From contig DBYZ01000018.1 in assembly GCA_002311655.1 (NCBI GenBank), positions 14,638 to 69,311 on the forward strand: a stretch of 54,674 nt of DNA, given 5' to 3'. The translations under genes were made by a program, and so were the position numbers. This DNA is from Bacteroidales bacterium UBA1173 (GTDB lineage: Bacteria > Bacteroidota > Bacteroidia > Bacteroidales > F082). How positions within the stretch are numbered: the first letter of the stretch is position 1; each line of letters starts with the position of its first letter. Positions 26,167 through 35,417 of the stretch are shown piece after piece. The notes beneath the pieces were generated by a model that saw nothing but the letters and a program-made list of their open reading frames with translations, did no database searches and was not told where the DNA came from.

Positions 26167-26505
26167 ATGATAGACTTTAGAAAAGTTAAGACGGAAACAA
26201 CCGCCATCACACGTCAGAAAGACCAGTTCTACGTTGGAACAGGCAATATCTACGAAACAGTAGCTATCCTTGCAAAACGCGCAAACCAGATCGCAACAGA
26301 AGAGAAGCAGGAACTCAACAAGAAGATTGAGGAATTCGCTTCACAGAACGACACTTTGGAGGAAGTTTTCGAGAACAAGGAGCAGATTGAAGTCGCAAAA
26401 TTCTACGAGAGATTGCCGAAGCCTACTCTTATCGCTATCGACGAGTTCTTGAACGACAAGCTTTACTATCGTAATCCTAACAAGAAAAACGAGGGCGACT
26501 TTTAA
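26167..26505 (+). CDS. rpoZ: RNA polymerase omega-type subunit
   Basis: A 112-residue protein of the Rpb6/omega family as found in Bacteroidota. The core is TGNIYETVAILAKRANQIA (about residues 26-44), equivalent to the NRYELVLLAAKRARQI block of omega, which helps fold beta-prime. The C-terminal extension (FYERLPKPTLIAIDEFLNDKLYYR) is typical of this phylum. One base separates it from the bamD stop and two bases from coaBC. Confidence 0.85.
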   Translation: MIDFRKVKTETTAITRQKDQFYVGTGNIYETVAILAKRANQIATEEKQELNKKIEEFASQNDTLEEVFENKEQIEVAKFYERLPKPTLIAIDEFLNDKLYYRNPNKKNEGDF

Positions 26506-26507
26506 AA

Positions 26508-27716
26508 ATGCTCACTGGAAAGAAAATCCTGATAGGAATTACGGGAAGCATTGCCGCCTATAAGATTCCGCTTCTGGTAAGGCTTCTGAAGAAGCAAGGT
26601 GCTGAGGTTCAGGTCGTGATGACCGATGCGGCAAAAGATTTCGTAACACCACTCACGTTAGCAACGCTGAGTGGTTTACCCGTTTTATCGAAGGGCTTCG
26701 ACCATGAAACGGGCAAATGGAACAGCCACGTGGAGCTCGGTCTTTGGGCAGACCTCTTTGTGATAGCGCCAGCATCGGCAAACACCTTGGCGAAAATGGC
26801 AGCAGGAATAGCCGATAACTATCTGTTAACTGTCTGTCTGTCAGCGAAATGCCCTATCATGTTCGCCCCTGCGATGGACCTCGACATGTACAAGCACCCT
26901 GCCACTCAGGAAAACATCCGCACTCTCATCAGCCGCGGTTACCGTTTCATAGCACCTGCATCAGGCGAGCTGGCATCGGGATTGTGCGGCGAGGGTAGGA
27001 TGGAGGATCCTCAGGAGATTTTTGAACGTATCAAGGAGTTTTTCCAGAACAAACAACGTTTCGCTGGCAAGAAAGTGCTGGTGACAGCAGGCCCTACTTA
27101 TGAGGCAATCGACCCGGTGAGATTCATCGGAAACCATAGCTCAGGCCTTATGGGAATTGAGATTGCACGCGCTTTCGCCGACCAAGGAGCCGACGTGACA
27201 TTGGTGCTCGGACCTTCGTCGATCCGCCCTGAAAGAAGCAATATCCAGGTGGTTCCGGTGACATCGGCAAAAGAGATGTTCGACGCATCAACAGCCGCTT
27301 TCAAACGAGCCGACATAGCTGTTTTGAGCGCAGCAGTAGCGGATTTCCGTCCGACAGTGGTTGCAGATCAGAAGATTAAGAAAGACCCTAACAAGGACGA
27401 GATGACACTGAAACTCGTCAAAACGGATGACATTCTTAAGACTTTGGGTCAGAACAAGAAAGAGAAGCAGATTCTCGTAGGTTTCGCACTAGAGACTGAG
27501 AACGGAATAGAGAACGCGAAGAAAAAACTGCATTCCAAAAACCTCGACATGATAGTGCTGAACACGATGAACGAGGCTGGAGTGGGGTTTAAAACAAAGA
27601 CAAACAAAGTCAACATCATCACCAACGACGATGAGGTGCGCGCTTTCGAGCTGAAGCCGAAGAGTGAGGTGGCTAAAGATGTGCTTGACGCTGTATATCA
27701 ATTACTTACAAAATAA
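26508..27716 (+). CDS. coaBC: bifunctional phosphopantothenoylcysteine decarboxylase / phosphopantothenate-cysteine ligase
   Basis: Two consecutive steps of coenzyme A synthesis in one 402-residue flavoprotein. The N-terminal CoaC half has GITGSIAAYKIPLLVRLLKK, the substrate motif PAMDLDMYKHPATQENI, and the active-site cysteine in ASGLCGEGRMEDP near residue 160. The C-terminal CoaB half begins near 187 with VLVTAGPTYEAIDPVRFIGN and contains the conserved AAVADFRP and a lysine-rich KIKKDPNKDE stretch. Full length. Confidence 0.96.
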   Translation: MLTGKKILIGITGSIAAYKIPLLVRLLKKQGAEVQVVMTDAAKDFVTPLTLATLSGLPVLSKGFDHETGKWNSHVELGLWADLFVIAPASANTLAKMAAGIADNYLLTVCLSAKCPIMFAPAMDLDMYKHPATQENIRTLISRGYRFIAPASGELASGLCGEGRMEDPQEIFERIKEFFQNKQRFAGKKVLVTAGPTYEAIDPVRFIGNHSSGLMGIEIARAFADQGADVTLVLGPSSIRPERSNIQVVPVTSAKEMFDASTAAFKRADIAVLSAAVADFRPTVVADQKIKKDPNKDEMTLKLVKTDDILKTLGQNKKEKQILVGFALETENGIENAKKKLHSKNLDMIVLNTMNEAGVGFKTKTNKVNIITNDDEVRAFELKPKSEVAKDVLDAVYQLLTK

Positions 27717-27721
27717 TAGTT

Positions 27722-28636
27722 ATGAAAAAAATCATCCTTCCGATATTGTTTTTGCTCTGTTTTTTAACACAGAATATGCGTGCTCAGGAGTTTAACTTCA
27801 CAGTGACAGTCAATGCGAAACAGGTGGCGGGTACCGACCAGCGTCTCTATGAGTCATTGCAGGAAGCTGTTACAAACTTCATGAACAACAGAATCTGGAC
27901 AAACATTAAATTCGAGGAGCAGGAACGTATCGAGGGAACGATTGTGATTGTGGTGAAAAACAAGGAAGGCAACAATATCGACGGAGAGTTGAATATCGGT
28001 TTGCGCCGTCCGGTTTATAAGTCGAACTACAATACGCCTCTGCTGAATTTTATCGATACCGACTTCAGTGTCAATTATGTGGAGTCGCAGCCGCTCGATT
28101 TTAACGAGAACTCGTTCATGTCGAATCTTACCTCGATATTTGCGTTTTACGCTTATTACAGCCTCGGTTTGTATTTCGACACATTCGGACTTTATGGTGG
28201 TGATGAGATGTTTAAAGCGGCAGAACATATTGTAACTCAGGCACAAAGCGCCACGGAGAGCGGCTGGAAGGCTTTCGACAGCTACAAAAACCGTTACTGG
28301 CTGCTTGAGAGCTTCACCAACACCGCTTATCGTCCGTTGCGTCAGTATATGTATGAGTATCATAGACTTGGACTCGACGTGATGGGTAACAACAAGGTCG
28401 ACGACGGACGCGCCGCAATGACAAAATCGCTCGAATATGTTAAAGCTGTCTATAACAGCAAACCAAACTTGTTTTTCCTTCAGATTTTGAACGACACCAA
28501 ACGCGACGAGTGGAAAAACGTCTATTCGCAAGGACCTCAGCAGGAACGCACGAAAGCGGTCAATATCTTCCGCGAGATTGACCCGACACACGCCGAGGAA
28601 TACGAGAATCTTCTGAACGCCAAACCGAAATTCTAA
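27722..28636 (+). CDS. porD: DUF4835 / PorD-like protein
   Basis: A 304-residue exported protein with a signal peptide (MKKIILPILFLLCFLTQNMRAQ). The mature part matches the DUF4835 family: EFNFTVTVNAKQVAGTDQRLYESLQEAVTNFMNNRIWT, then NYNTPLLNFIDTDFSVNYVE and SIFAFYAYYSLGLYFDTFGLYGGDEMF. This family is annotated as the T9SS-associated protein PorD. Its exact role is not settled. It sits between coaBC (5 bases) and recN (4 bases) in the phylum-typical order and is consistent with an active T9SS in this organism. Confidence 0.85.
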   Translation: MKKIILPILFLLCFLTQNMRAQEFNFTVTVNAKQVAGTDQRLYESLQEAVTNFMNNRIWTNIKFEEQERIEGTIVIVVKNKEGNNIDGELNIGLRRPVYKSNYNTPLLNFIDTDFSVNYVESQPLDFNENSFMSNLTSIFAFYAYYSLGLYFDTFGLYGGDEMFKAAEHIVTQAQSATESGWKAFDSYKNRYWLLESFTNTAYRPLRQYMYEYHRLGLDVMGNNKVDDGRAAMTKSLEYVKAVYNSKPNLFFLQILNDTKRDEWKNVYSQGPQQERTKAVNIFREIDPTHAEEYENLLNAKPKF

Positions 28637-28640
28637 AGAA

Positions 28641-30296
28641 ATGTTAAAGCACCTCGCTATAGGTAATTATGCTTTAATCGATTCATTGTCAATGACTTTT
28701 GATGATGGATTTAGCGTGATTACAGGCGAGACAGGTGCTGGAAAATCCATTTTACTCGGTGCTTTAGGCTTCGTTCTCGGTGAGCGTTCCGACTCAAGCA
28801 TCATGCTTGACGAGACAAAAAAATGTACCGTCGAAGCGACTTTTATAGTTGATAATGAGCGCTTTAAGCCGTTTTTTGAAGCCAATGACCTCGATGTTGA
28901 AGAGGAACTGATATTGAGACGTGAACTCACGCCTACCAAGAAATCGCGTGCGTTTATCAACGATACACCGGTGACATTGCAACAGCTGAAAGAGCTTGGC
29001 TCTCAATTGGTTGACATACATTCTCAGCACGATTCACTGCTCCTGACAAACGCCGATTTTCAACTGAAGATTGTCGATGACGCAGCCGATAACGGTGCAT
29101 TACTTGTTGAATATCAGGAAGTTTACCATAAATACGCTTCTTTGCGTAATGAGCTGAGATCTCTTCGCGAGATGGCTCGGAAAAACGCTACTGAAAACGA
29201 TTTCTTGGCATTCCAACTCGACGAATTAGTCAAAGCTGACTTGCAAGATAATGAGTATGAAGAGGTTAGCCAAAAATTGGAGCTTCTTGAAAATGCCGAG
29301 GAAGTGAAAACTCTGCTTGCTCAGTCGTTGGGTACACTGAAAGATTCGGAGTTCTCGATTTTAGGCCAACTCAATGATTTGAAATCGAATGTTGACCGTT
29401 TGAGAAGATACATACCTCAAGCTGAGCAGTATCTCGAGAGGATAGACTCAACAAAAATAGAGCTGAAAGATATTGCGCAAGACCTTGATAATCTGCAGGA
29501 TAGCACCCAGTTTGATGCTGATTCCCTGAATGAAATCCAGGAGCGTTTCGACTTGATTCAACGCCTTATGATGAAACACCATGTTTCTGATTATGCTGAA
29601 TTGCTTGGAATTCGTGAAGATTTGCAGAAAAAAGTGGGAGATTTTGCAAATATTGACGAGGTGATTGCAAATAAGGAGCAAGAGCTGAAGAAATGTGAGA
29701 AGGATCTGACAAAACTAGCTGATAATCTTTCAGATAGAAGAAAAAAAGCAAAAGCGCCGTTTGAGAAATCAGTTACTGAAATCTTAAAGCAGCTGAAGAT
29801 GCCTTATGGCGTTTTTGTGATTGAGATCTCAGAGAATTCAGATTTCTCGGAGCAGGGAAGGGATAAGATTCGTTTTATGTTCTCTGCCAACAAAGGCGTG
29901 AAACCTGACGATATGAGTCGTGTCGCTTCAGGCGGTGAACTCTCCCGTTTGATGTTAGCAATTAAGGCGGTGGCGGCTGAAAACGCATACATTCCAACAC
30001 TGATTTTCGATGAGATAGACACTGGCGTATCTGGCGAAGTCGCATCGAAACTGGGCGATATCATGCAAAAGATGGGGGAGAGCCTGCAAATTGTATCTAT
30101 CACGCATCTCCCGCAGATTGCGTCGAAAGCCAAGAATCATTTCTTCGTTTACAAAGACGAGAGCGAACAAAAAACACGCTCATGCATCAGACAACTGTCT
30201 CACGATGAGCGTGTTACGGAAATCGCTAAAATGCTTTCCAACGATAAAATAACCCCGGAAGCAATTCGTGCCGCCGAGGTACTTATTAGTTTGTAG
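28641..30296 (+). CDS. recN: DNA repair ATPase RecN
   Basis: SMC-like ATPase for double-strand-break repair, 551 residues. Walker A is GETGAGKSILLGAL near residue 30. Long coiled-coil arms occupy the centre (about 150-370). The ABC signature is SGGELSRLMLAIKA near 430 and Walker B is PTLIFDEIDTGVSG near 452. It is the last gene of the bamD-to-recN run and ends six bases before a heptad-repeat hairpin. Confidence 0.96.
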   Translation: MLKHLAIGNYALIDSLSMTFDDGFSVITGETGAGKSILLGALGFVLGERSDSSIMLDETKKCTVEATFIVDNERFKPFFEANDLDVEEELILRRELTPTKKSRAFINDTPVTLQQLKELGSQLVDIHSQHDSLLLTNADFQLKIVDDAADNGALLVEYQEVYHKYASLRNELRSLREMARKNATENDFLAFQLDELVKADLQDNEYEEVSQKLELLENAEEVKTLLAQSLGTLKDSEFSILGQLNDLKSNVDRLRRYIPQAEQYLERIDSTKIELKDIAQDLDNLQDSTQFDADSLNEIQERFDLIQRLMMKHHVSDYAELLGIREDLQKKVGDFANIDEVIANKEQELKKCEKDLTKLADNLSDRRKKAKAPFEKSVTEILKQLKMPYGVFVIEISENSDFSEQGRDKIRFMFSANKGVKPDDMSRVASGGELSRLMLAIKAVAAENAYIPTLIFDEIDTGVSGEVASKLGDIMQKMGESLQIVSITHLPQIASKAKNHFFVYKDESEQKTRSCIRQLSHDERVTEIAKMLSNDKITPEAIRAAEVLISL

Positions 30297-30301
30297 TTAC
30301 G

Positions 30302-30358
30302 AGTTTGAAGTTTGAAGTTGGTATTTAACTCCAAACTTCAAACTCCAAACTTCAAACT
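30302..30358. terminator. heptad-repeat hairpin between recN and the M16 gene
   Basis: The whole gap between two convergent genes is built from the 7-mer TCAAACT/CCAAACT and its complement. An 18-base left arm (30302-30319) pairs with 30327-30344 at 17 of 18 positions around the loop GGTATTT. Two further heptads (30345-30358) run up to the M16 stop. It probably ends transcription from both sides, though it lacks a GC-rich stem. Confidence 0.7.
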
Positions 30359-33214
30359 TTATTTGAAGATTTCCTTGTACTTCAGTTCCTTAACATTTCC
30401 GAACTTTCCAAGAGCCTTCATGTCGATTTTCTTCTTGTTTCCTGACATCATGATGATGACCGGACGGTCAGCGACGTTCTTCTTGTAGAATTCGTAAACG
30501 TCTTTGTATTCGGTCTTCTTGATGATTTCCGTCGTTGCCTGACGTGGATCGTTCTTGTAACCCATTTCAAGCCAAGTGTTTACGTTTGAAGGTATGTCTC
30601 TGAAACTGATGTAATCAGATGCGCGTGAGAGGATGAGAGCGTCTTTCGATGCGTTGAACTTCTCCATACGCTCAGGCATATCGGTGATGAGGTTGTGGAA
30701 CACCTCGATACCTTCGTTGGTCTTGTCTGACTGTGTGCCGAGGAATCCAAACAGGAAGCCTGGTTTTCTGTTGAGATAGTCGTATCCAAAGTAGCTGTAG
30801 GCAGTGTAACCCAGTGAGCGGAACTCTCTAATCTCTTGGAACACAATTGAATACATGTCGGTGCCGAAGTATTTGTTGAACACCAATGAGACGGCTTTTT
30901 CGTTTTCGTTTAGTGTCTCACTTGGCACGTGCATGAAGATGTTGCTCTGGCGGAACTTCTTGCTGTGAGCCATAAAGATCTGATTCTCAGTGAAATTGTT
31001 CTCGACTCTGTACTGTTTTTCGGCTTTCACCACATCATTTCTGACAAGGTTATGCTTCTCCAAAGCGGCGATTACATCTTTAGGATTCAGGTTGCCGACA
31101 AACAACACTTCACCGCTGTAGTTGACAGCGTCTTTCACCTCGTTGAGGAGCTGCTCGCCTGTGCGTTTCTTCCATTCTTTGATAGGTGTCTCGGTGAGAT
31201 AGCTTGATTTTTCGCCATAAAGTGCATACTGGCGCACTGCCTGACCCCATGTCGAAGCGTCTTCTTTCATGGTCTCTTTCTCCATCTGGTCGTTCTGGGC
31301 GATGATGTCTTTCTTCTTCTCATCGTTGGCTGGAGTGTTCAGCTTTTCCTCGCAAAGAGCTAAGATGCGGTCCAAATCCTTCTCGAAACCTTCAATGACG
31401 ATATTGGTGTTGCTCTGGTTGCAGTAAATATATATAGTGGCTCCAAGTTTCTGAAGCTCAAGGCTGAACTCCTCGAAGCTCTTGTCCTGTGTGCCTTGCA
31501 TCTCCCAATAAGTCACAGCGCGGTTGATATCAGGATTGTTGATGGTCCCGAAGTTGTGTGTGACGCACAAAGTGAAGATATCGTTATATGGATTCTTCGA
31601 TGAGATCATAGTGAAGCGGTCGTTTATCTTGTTGATTACGACATCTTTCTCAAAATCTATGACCTGTGGCGTGACCGATGGAACCTCTTCAGCCTCAATC
31701 ATCTTGGCGAATTCTGACTTGGCGTCGGTGTTCTTTGCCTCGATAGGCTTCCAGTTTGGCTTGTCGACCTTGTCTTTAGGAGCCGAACCCATCTTCGAGC
31801 GGATGTCGAGGTAGTTGTCGTTGTAATATTTGTTTGCAATAGCGACCACTTCGTCTTTTGTTATGTGTTTAATACGTTCAGTCTCAGCGAGATACTCATC
31901 GTAAGTCATGTTGCGTGACTCGAGCTCGAGGAATAACTCAGCGAGATTCTCAAGATCTTCGCTTTCTTGTTCGCGTTCTTTCAGCATGTTGATACGGATA
32001 GCCTCAAAGAGGTCGTCGCTGAATTCGCCTTTTTTAAGTTTCTCGAGATTTGCGAAGATATAGCTTTCTGCATCCTCAAATGACTGTACGAGCAAGTTTG
32101 GTACGTACATGACGATGTTGGCACCGTTGTCTTCAAGTGAAAGAGGCATGAGCATTGCCATCATGATGTTGCCGTCGAGCATATCTTTGTCCATGAGGCC
32201 TGTCTCGCCGTTGCTGAAGATGCTTGATGCTATTGAAAGTGGCAGATAGTCTTGGTCAGAGTTGCTGACGCCTCTCCATGCTAAAACGCCCATCTTGACA
32301 GGCGACATCTTCACGTCTTTCACTGTCGGACCGTTGAAAACTGGAAGGGTATACTCTGGCTGTGCTGGGATTTCACCGCTGTGCCACACGCCAAATTTCT
32401 CTGCTACCATTGGCTCAATCTCATCGATGTTGATATCGCCGACGAGGATGAGGGTCATGTTGTTGGCAACATAATAGGTGTTGAAGAACTCACGCATCTT
32501 GCTTGTCTGAGGATTCTTCAGATGTTCGGTCAGACCGATGATAGGACGGCCGTATGGGTGTTCGCCGAAGATTTCCTTGAACATATATTCTTGAAGTGCG
32601 TTGATAGGACCGTCGCCATACATGTTTTTCTCCTCGTACACTGTCTCAAGCTCGCTCTGGAAGAGACGGAACACTGGGTAGCGGAAACGCTCGACGTAGA
32701 CATCCATCCATTTTGCTATCTGGTTGGAAGGGAAGGCGTTGAAATACATTGTCTGGTCGTATGCTGTGCCTGCGTTCAGACCGGTGCCACCCATCTTGGT
32801 GAGGATCACATCGACCTCATTCGGAATGGCGTAGTCTGTTGATGCTAACGACAACTCGTTGATTTTCTTTTGAATAGCAGCGCGCTCGTTGACGTCTGTC
32901 GTCTCATGCAGCTTGTCGTACATGATGTCGATGCTGTCGAGATACACCTTTTCGGCCTCCCAGTTGATGGTTCCGATTTTGTCGGTGCCCTTGAACATGA
33001 TATGCTCGAAATAGTGAGCCATACCTGTTGCGTCGGCAGGGTCGTTCTTACTTCCGGCGTGCACATACACAGCGCCGTAAACCTGCGGTGAGCTGTGGTC
33101 TTCGCACATCACCACCTTCAATCCGTTGTCAAGTTTCGTGGTCTTGACCTTCAGCTGAGCGTTTGCAATGTTGACGCTCAACAAAATGACTAATGATAAA
33201 AGTAATTTTTTCAT
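30359..33214 (-). CDS. secreted M16 family metallopeptidase (pitrilysin-like)
   Basis: Zinc endopeptidase of 951 residues with a signal peptide (MKKLLLSLVILLSVNIANAQ). The inverted zinc motif HYFEH (GMAHYFEHIMFKGT, near residue 67) is intact, with the downstream glutamate in ETVYEEKNM. As usual for full-length M16 proteins, a second, catalytically silent half follows, the two making a clam-shell that degrades peptides. It is probably periplasmic or surface-attached. A -7 box lies 20 bases upstream of the start. Confidence 0.93.
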   Translation of the reverse strand: MKKLLLSLVILLSVNIANAQLKVKTTKLDNGLKVVMCEDHSSPQVYGAVYVHAGSKNDPADATGMAHYFEHIMFKGTDKIGTINWEAEKVYLDSIDIMYDKLHETTDVNERAAIQKKINELSLASTDYAIPNEVDVILTKMGGTGLNAGTAYDQTMYFNAFPSNQIAKWMDVYVERFRYPVFRLFQSELETVYEEKNMYGDGPINALQEYMFKEIFGEHPYGRPIIGLTEHLKNPQTSKMREFFNTYYVANNMTLILVGDINIDEIEPMVAEKFGVWHSGEIPAQPEYTLPVFNGPTVKDVKMSPVKMGVLAWRGVSNSDQDYLPLSIASSIFSNGETGLMDKDMLDGNIMMAMLMPLSLEDNGANIVMYVPNLLVQSFEDAESYIFANLEKLKKGEFSDDLFEAIRINMLKEREQESEDLENLAELFLELESRNMTYDEYLAETERIKHITKDEVVAIANKYYNDNYLDIRSKMGSAPKDKVDKPNWKPIEAKNTDAKSEFAKMIEAEEVPSVTPQVIDFEKDVVINKINDRFTMISSKNPYNDIFTLCVTHNFGTINNPDINRAVTYWEMQGTQDKSFEEFSLELQKLGATIYIYCNQSNTNIVIEGFEKDLDRILALCEEKLNTPANDEKKKDIIAQNDQMEKETMKEDASTWGQAVRQYALYGEKSSYLTETPIKEWKKRTGEQLLNEVKDAVNYSGEVLFVGNLNPKDVIAALEKHNLVRNDVVKAEKQYRVENNFTENQIFMAHSKKFRQSNIFMHVPSETLNENEKAVSLVFNKYFGTDMYSIVFQEIREFRSLGYTAYSYFGYDYLNRKPGFLFGFLGTQSDKTNEGIEVFHNLITDMPERMEKFNASKDALILSRASDYISFRDIPSNVNTWLEMGYKNDPRQATTEIIKKTEYKDVYEFYKKNVADRPVIIMMSGNKKKIDMKALGKFGNVKELKYKEIFK

Positions 33215-33234
33215 ATTTTTAAAATAAATTTTTG

Positions 33235-33242
33235 CAAATATA
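33235..33242 (-). promoter_or_regulatory. promoter -7 box of the M16 peptidase
   Basis: The complement reads TATATTTG, matching TAnnTTTG, about 20 bases before the M16 start codon. No convincing -33 element. Confidence 0.6.
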
Positions 33243-33255
33243 CAAATTTTTAATT

Positions 33256-33283
33256 GTCATTCCGAACGAAGTGAGGAATCTCA
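33256..33283. repeat. single arm of a dispersed palindromic repeat
   Basis: GTCATTCCGAACGAAGTGAG plus GAATCTCA. It closely matches the left arm of the palindromic element at 43737-43833 (GTCATTCCGAGCGAAGCCGA plus GGAATCACC). Its last three bases are the stop codon of the GntR gene. Confidence 0.65.
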
Positions 33284-33625
33284 TTTGAGTTTTGTCAAAT
33301 CCTCAAATGATACGCCATACAATTCCATTTTTTTCAGGAATTCCGGCACTTCATTCTCAATAAATTCCTTTTTCTGTTCCTCGAGAATCATCTCGCGGGC
33401 ATTCTCGCACACGTAGAATCCTATTCCGCGTTTCGTGGCGATGATGCCCTTGTTCTGCAGTCGTTCGAACGACCTCATAATCGTGTTGGGGTTCACTCCG
33501 AGTTCGATTCCAAGTTCGCGCACCGACATCACACGGTCGCCGCTGCGGAATTCGCCACTTAGAATGCGCTCGCACACATGGTCGTAAATCTGCAGATATA
33601 TCGGTTTATGTCCGTTAAAATCCAT
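33281..33625 (-). CDS. GntR-family regulator, YtrA type
   Basis: A 114-residue repressor-like protein. An N-terminal winged helix-turn-helix (KPIYLQIYDHVCERILSGEF near residue 6; SVRELGIELGVNPNTIMRSFERLQNKGII near 35) is followed by only about 40 residues, the short effector-poor C-terminus of YtrA-type GntR proteins. These typically control the ABC transporter encoded beside them. It is the last gene of an operon after the ATPase and permease. A candidate operator over the operon's start site (35343-35362) suggests autoregulation. Confidence 0.92.
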   Translation of the reverse strand: MDFNGHKPIYLQIYDHVCERILSGEFRSGDRVMSVRELGIELGVNPNTIMRSFERLQNKGIIATKRGIGFYVCENAREMILEEQKKEFIENEVPEFLKKMELYGVSFEDLTKLK

Positions 33626-33642
33626 AGTTAATCAGTATAATG

Positions 33643-34491
33643 TTAGTATTTTTGAGTCTTGATTTTGTAATATGTGAGCCACAGCATCACTGCTGAAACG
33701 ATAGCCGAGAAAATGAGTGATACATTTATCATGACGTGAATCATGTGTTTGATAATTTCTGCGGCGTTTTCTTCATTCATATAACCGAACCATCTTTCGA
33801 ACAAATTCTCATGATTTGCAGCATAATTGACCATAACTATCATGAAAAGTATGAACAAAAGAATCAGAATGCCAATCATTTTGCCGGTTTTGCGTTTTTT
33901 GAACACCATATTACCAAACATGAAGATTGACGACAGCATCAAAACACTCAAAACTTTTGTGATAATTATCATGGTTGGAGTAAATGTAGTTGACAATAAA
34001 TAGTAATCCTCATCGTCAAACATCATTTTATCTCTCCACATGTCTTTCAATTGTGAGATTTTGTCGAAATAATCAGCAATTGCGAAGCCTTGGTAAGGGC
34101 CGCCGATGACTGCCAGAATCGAATCAATTGCAAGTGCGCCAGCCAAGTATATAATAGGTGCTACAATGACGCAGTAAAACACCATGCTGATGAATTTCTC
34201 AAGCGATGAAGCCGGCATCATGGCGTAGCCTATGCCTTTGCGCTGGTCGTTGCAGTATTTGTAAAGCCTTGCCGGTGCAATGATTAAAAGGATTTTGCCC
34301 AAAGTGTTGAGGATTCCTATTCGTGAGAAAGCATCCATGTGGGCATGACTCGGTGTCAGGCTGGCAAAAAGCCACATCACCACAGGTATTGCCCATAAAA
34401 TTATAAGAGCCAAGCCCAAATTTTGTGCGAAGCTGGCGCCATCATGTTTGATGACTTTTCCTAATCTGCTGAAATCTAATGTGTTGTTCAT
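33643..34491 (-). CDS. ABC transporter membrane subunit
   Basis: A 282-residue membrane protein with about six hydrophobic segments (for example LGLALIILWAIPVVMWLFA, MIGILILLFILFMIVMVNYA, IHVMINVSLIFSAIVSAVML). It has no recognisable catalytic motif. It overlaps the upstream ATPase gene as ATGA and is followed 17 bases later by the GntR regulator, so it is the permease half of an ABC-2-like exporter. The substrate is unknown; YtrA-linked transporters are often tied to cell-envelope stress or antimicrobial peptides, which is family knowledge only. Confidence 0.8.
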   Translation of the reverse strand: MNNTLDFSRLGKVIKHDGASFAQNLGLALIILWAIPVVMWLFASLTPSHAHMDAFSRIGILNTLGKILLIIAPARLYKYCNDQRKGIGYAMMPASSLEKFISMVFYCVIVAPIIYLAGALAIDSILAVIGGPYQGFAIADYFDKISQLKDMWRDKMMFDDEDYYLLSTTFTPTMIIITKVLSVLMLSSIFMFGNMVFKKRKTGKMIGILILLFILFMIVMVNYAANHENLFERWFGYMNEENAAEIIKHMIHVMINVSLIFSAIVSAVMLWLTYYKIKTQKY

Positions 34492-35312
34492 TTCATTAAG
34501 TTTTTGATTGTTTCTTTATTTTTCATTACCGCATTGAACAGCGCCTCGATGTTGACGTTGCTTTCTTCGTTGTTGACGTTGCGCATCACGTTGATGTAGC
34601 CGCCAGGAAGCATCTCGGTGTAGTAGGCGTTGTCGAGTCTCTCCGGACCGTATTCGAAGAAAATCTTCTCTGTAATCTTCGAGAAGCTGGCGTTGAGAAG
34701 CACGTCGTCCTTGTCCAAAATCACGATTGGGTCGATGAGGTTTTCCACATCTTTCACCTGATGTGTCGAGATGATGACGGTGGTCTCGTCGCTGCAATAT
34801 TGCGAAATCACCTTGCGGAACAAGGCTTTCGAAGGGATGTCGAGGCCGTTTGTTGGCTCGTCGAGGAAGAGATAGTCGGTCTGCAACGACATTGCGCAGG
34901 CTAACAAGGCTTTCTTCTTCTGACCGTGCGACAACTCGTTGAATTTCTTTGACAAATCCACTTCAAGCTCTTTCATGAGCTGGTTGAAAAGCTCGTAGTC
35001 GTAGCGAGGGTAGAAGACGCCCGTTTTCTGGATGAACTTCTCCGGAGTGGTGTCCTCGGTAATCACTTCCTCAGGAAGGAAGTATACATTTTGCAGGAAC
35101 TCCGGCTCTCTCATGGAAGGGGTGAAGCCGTCGACTATCACGCTGCCGTGCTGTGGCTTCTGCAGACCGCATATTAATTTTAATAAGGTGGTCTTGCCGA
35201 CGCCGTTTTCGCCCAAGAGTCCGTAGATGTTGCCCTTTTCGAACTCCAGGCTGATTCTTCTGAAGACTTGTGTATTCTTGTAAGCGAAGTCTAAGTTATT
35301 GATTTTAATCAT
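34488..35312 (-). CDS. ABC transporter ATP-binding protein
   Basis: A 274-residue nucleotide-binding subunit. Walker A is GLLGENGVGKTTLLKL near residue 34, the signature LSHGQKKKALLA lies near 130, Walker B is YLFLDEPTNGLD near 152, and the switch histidine is in VIISTHQVKDVE. The signature has H in place of the usual second G (LSHGQ versus LSGGQ), seen in other short exporter ATPases. First gene of the operon with the permease and GntR regulator; its promoter and a candidate operator lie at 35343-35395. Confidence 0.95.
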   Translation of the reverse strand: MIKINNLDFAYKNTQVFRRISLEFEKGNIYGLLGENGVGKTTLLKLICGLQKPQHGSVIVDGFTPSMREPEFLQNVYFLPEEVITEDTTPEKFIQKTGVFYPRYDYELFNQLMKELEVDLSKKFNELSHGQKKKALLACAMSLQTDYLFLDEPTNGLDIPSKALFRKVISQYCSDETTVIISTHQVKDVENLIDPIVILDKDDVLLNASFSKITEKIFFEYGPERLDNAYYTEMLPGGYINVMRNVNNEESNVNIEALFNAVMKNKETIKNLMK

Positions 35313-35342
35313 GTTATATAATATTTGTTGTTAATTTTATGC

Positions 35343-35362
35343 TGTACTAGTCATCTAATACA
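35343..35362. promoter_or_regulatory. candidate GntR operator
   Basis: Imperfect inverted repeat TGTACTAG, spacer TCAT, CTAATACA (8-4-8, one mismatch pair). It lies immediately downstream of the -7 box and covers the predicted transcription start of the ABC operon, where a YtrA-type repressor would act. Confidence 0.6.
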
Positions 35363-35365
35363 CTG

Positions 35366-35395
35366 CAAAAATACAACAAATTTTTTACATAGCAA
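35366..35395 (-). promoter_or_regulatory. promoter of the ABC-transporter/GntR operon
   Basis: Minus strand: TTG (complement of 35393-35395), 19-base spacer, TATTTTTG (complement of 35366-35373). Consensus spacing. Leader of about 50 bases before the ATPase gene. Confidence 0.75.
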
Positions 35396-35417
35396 GAAAA
35401 AAAGGAAATTTTTTTAA

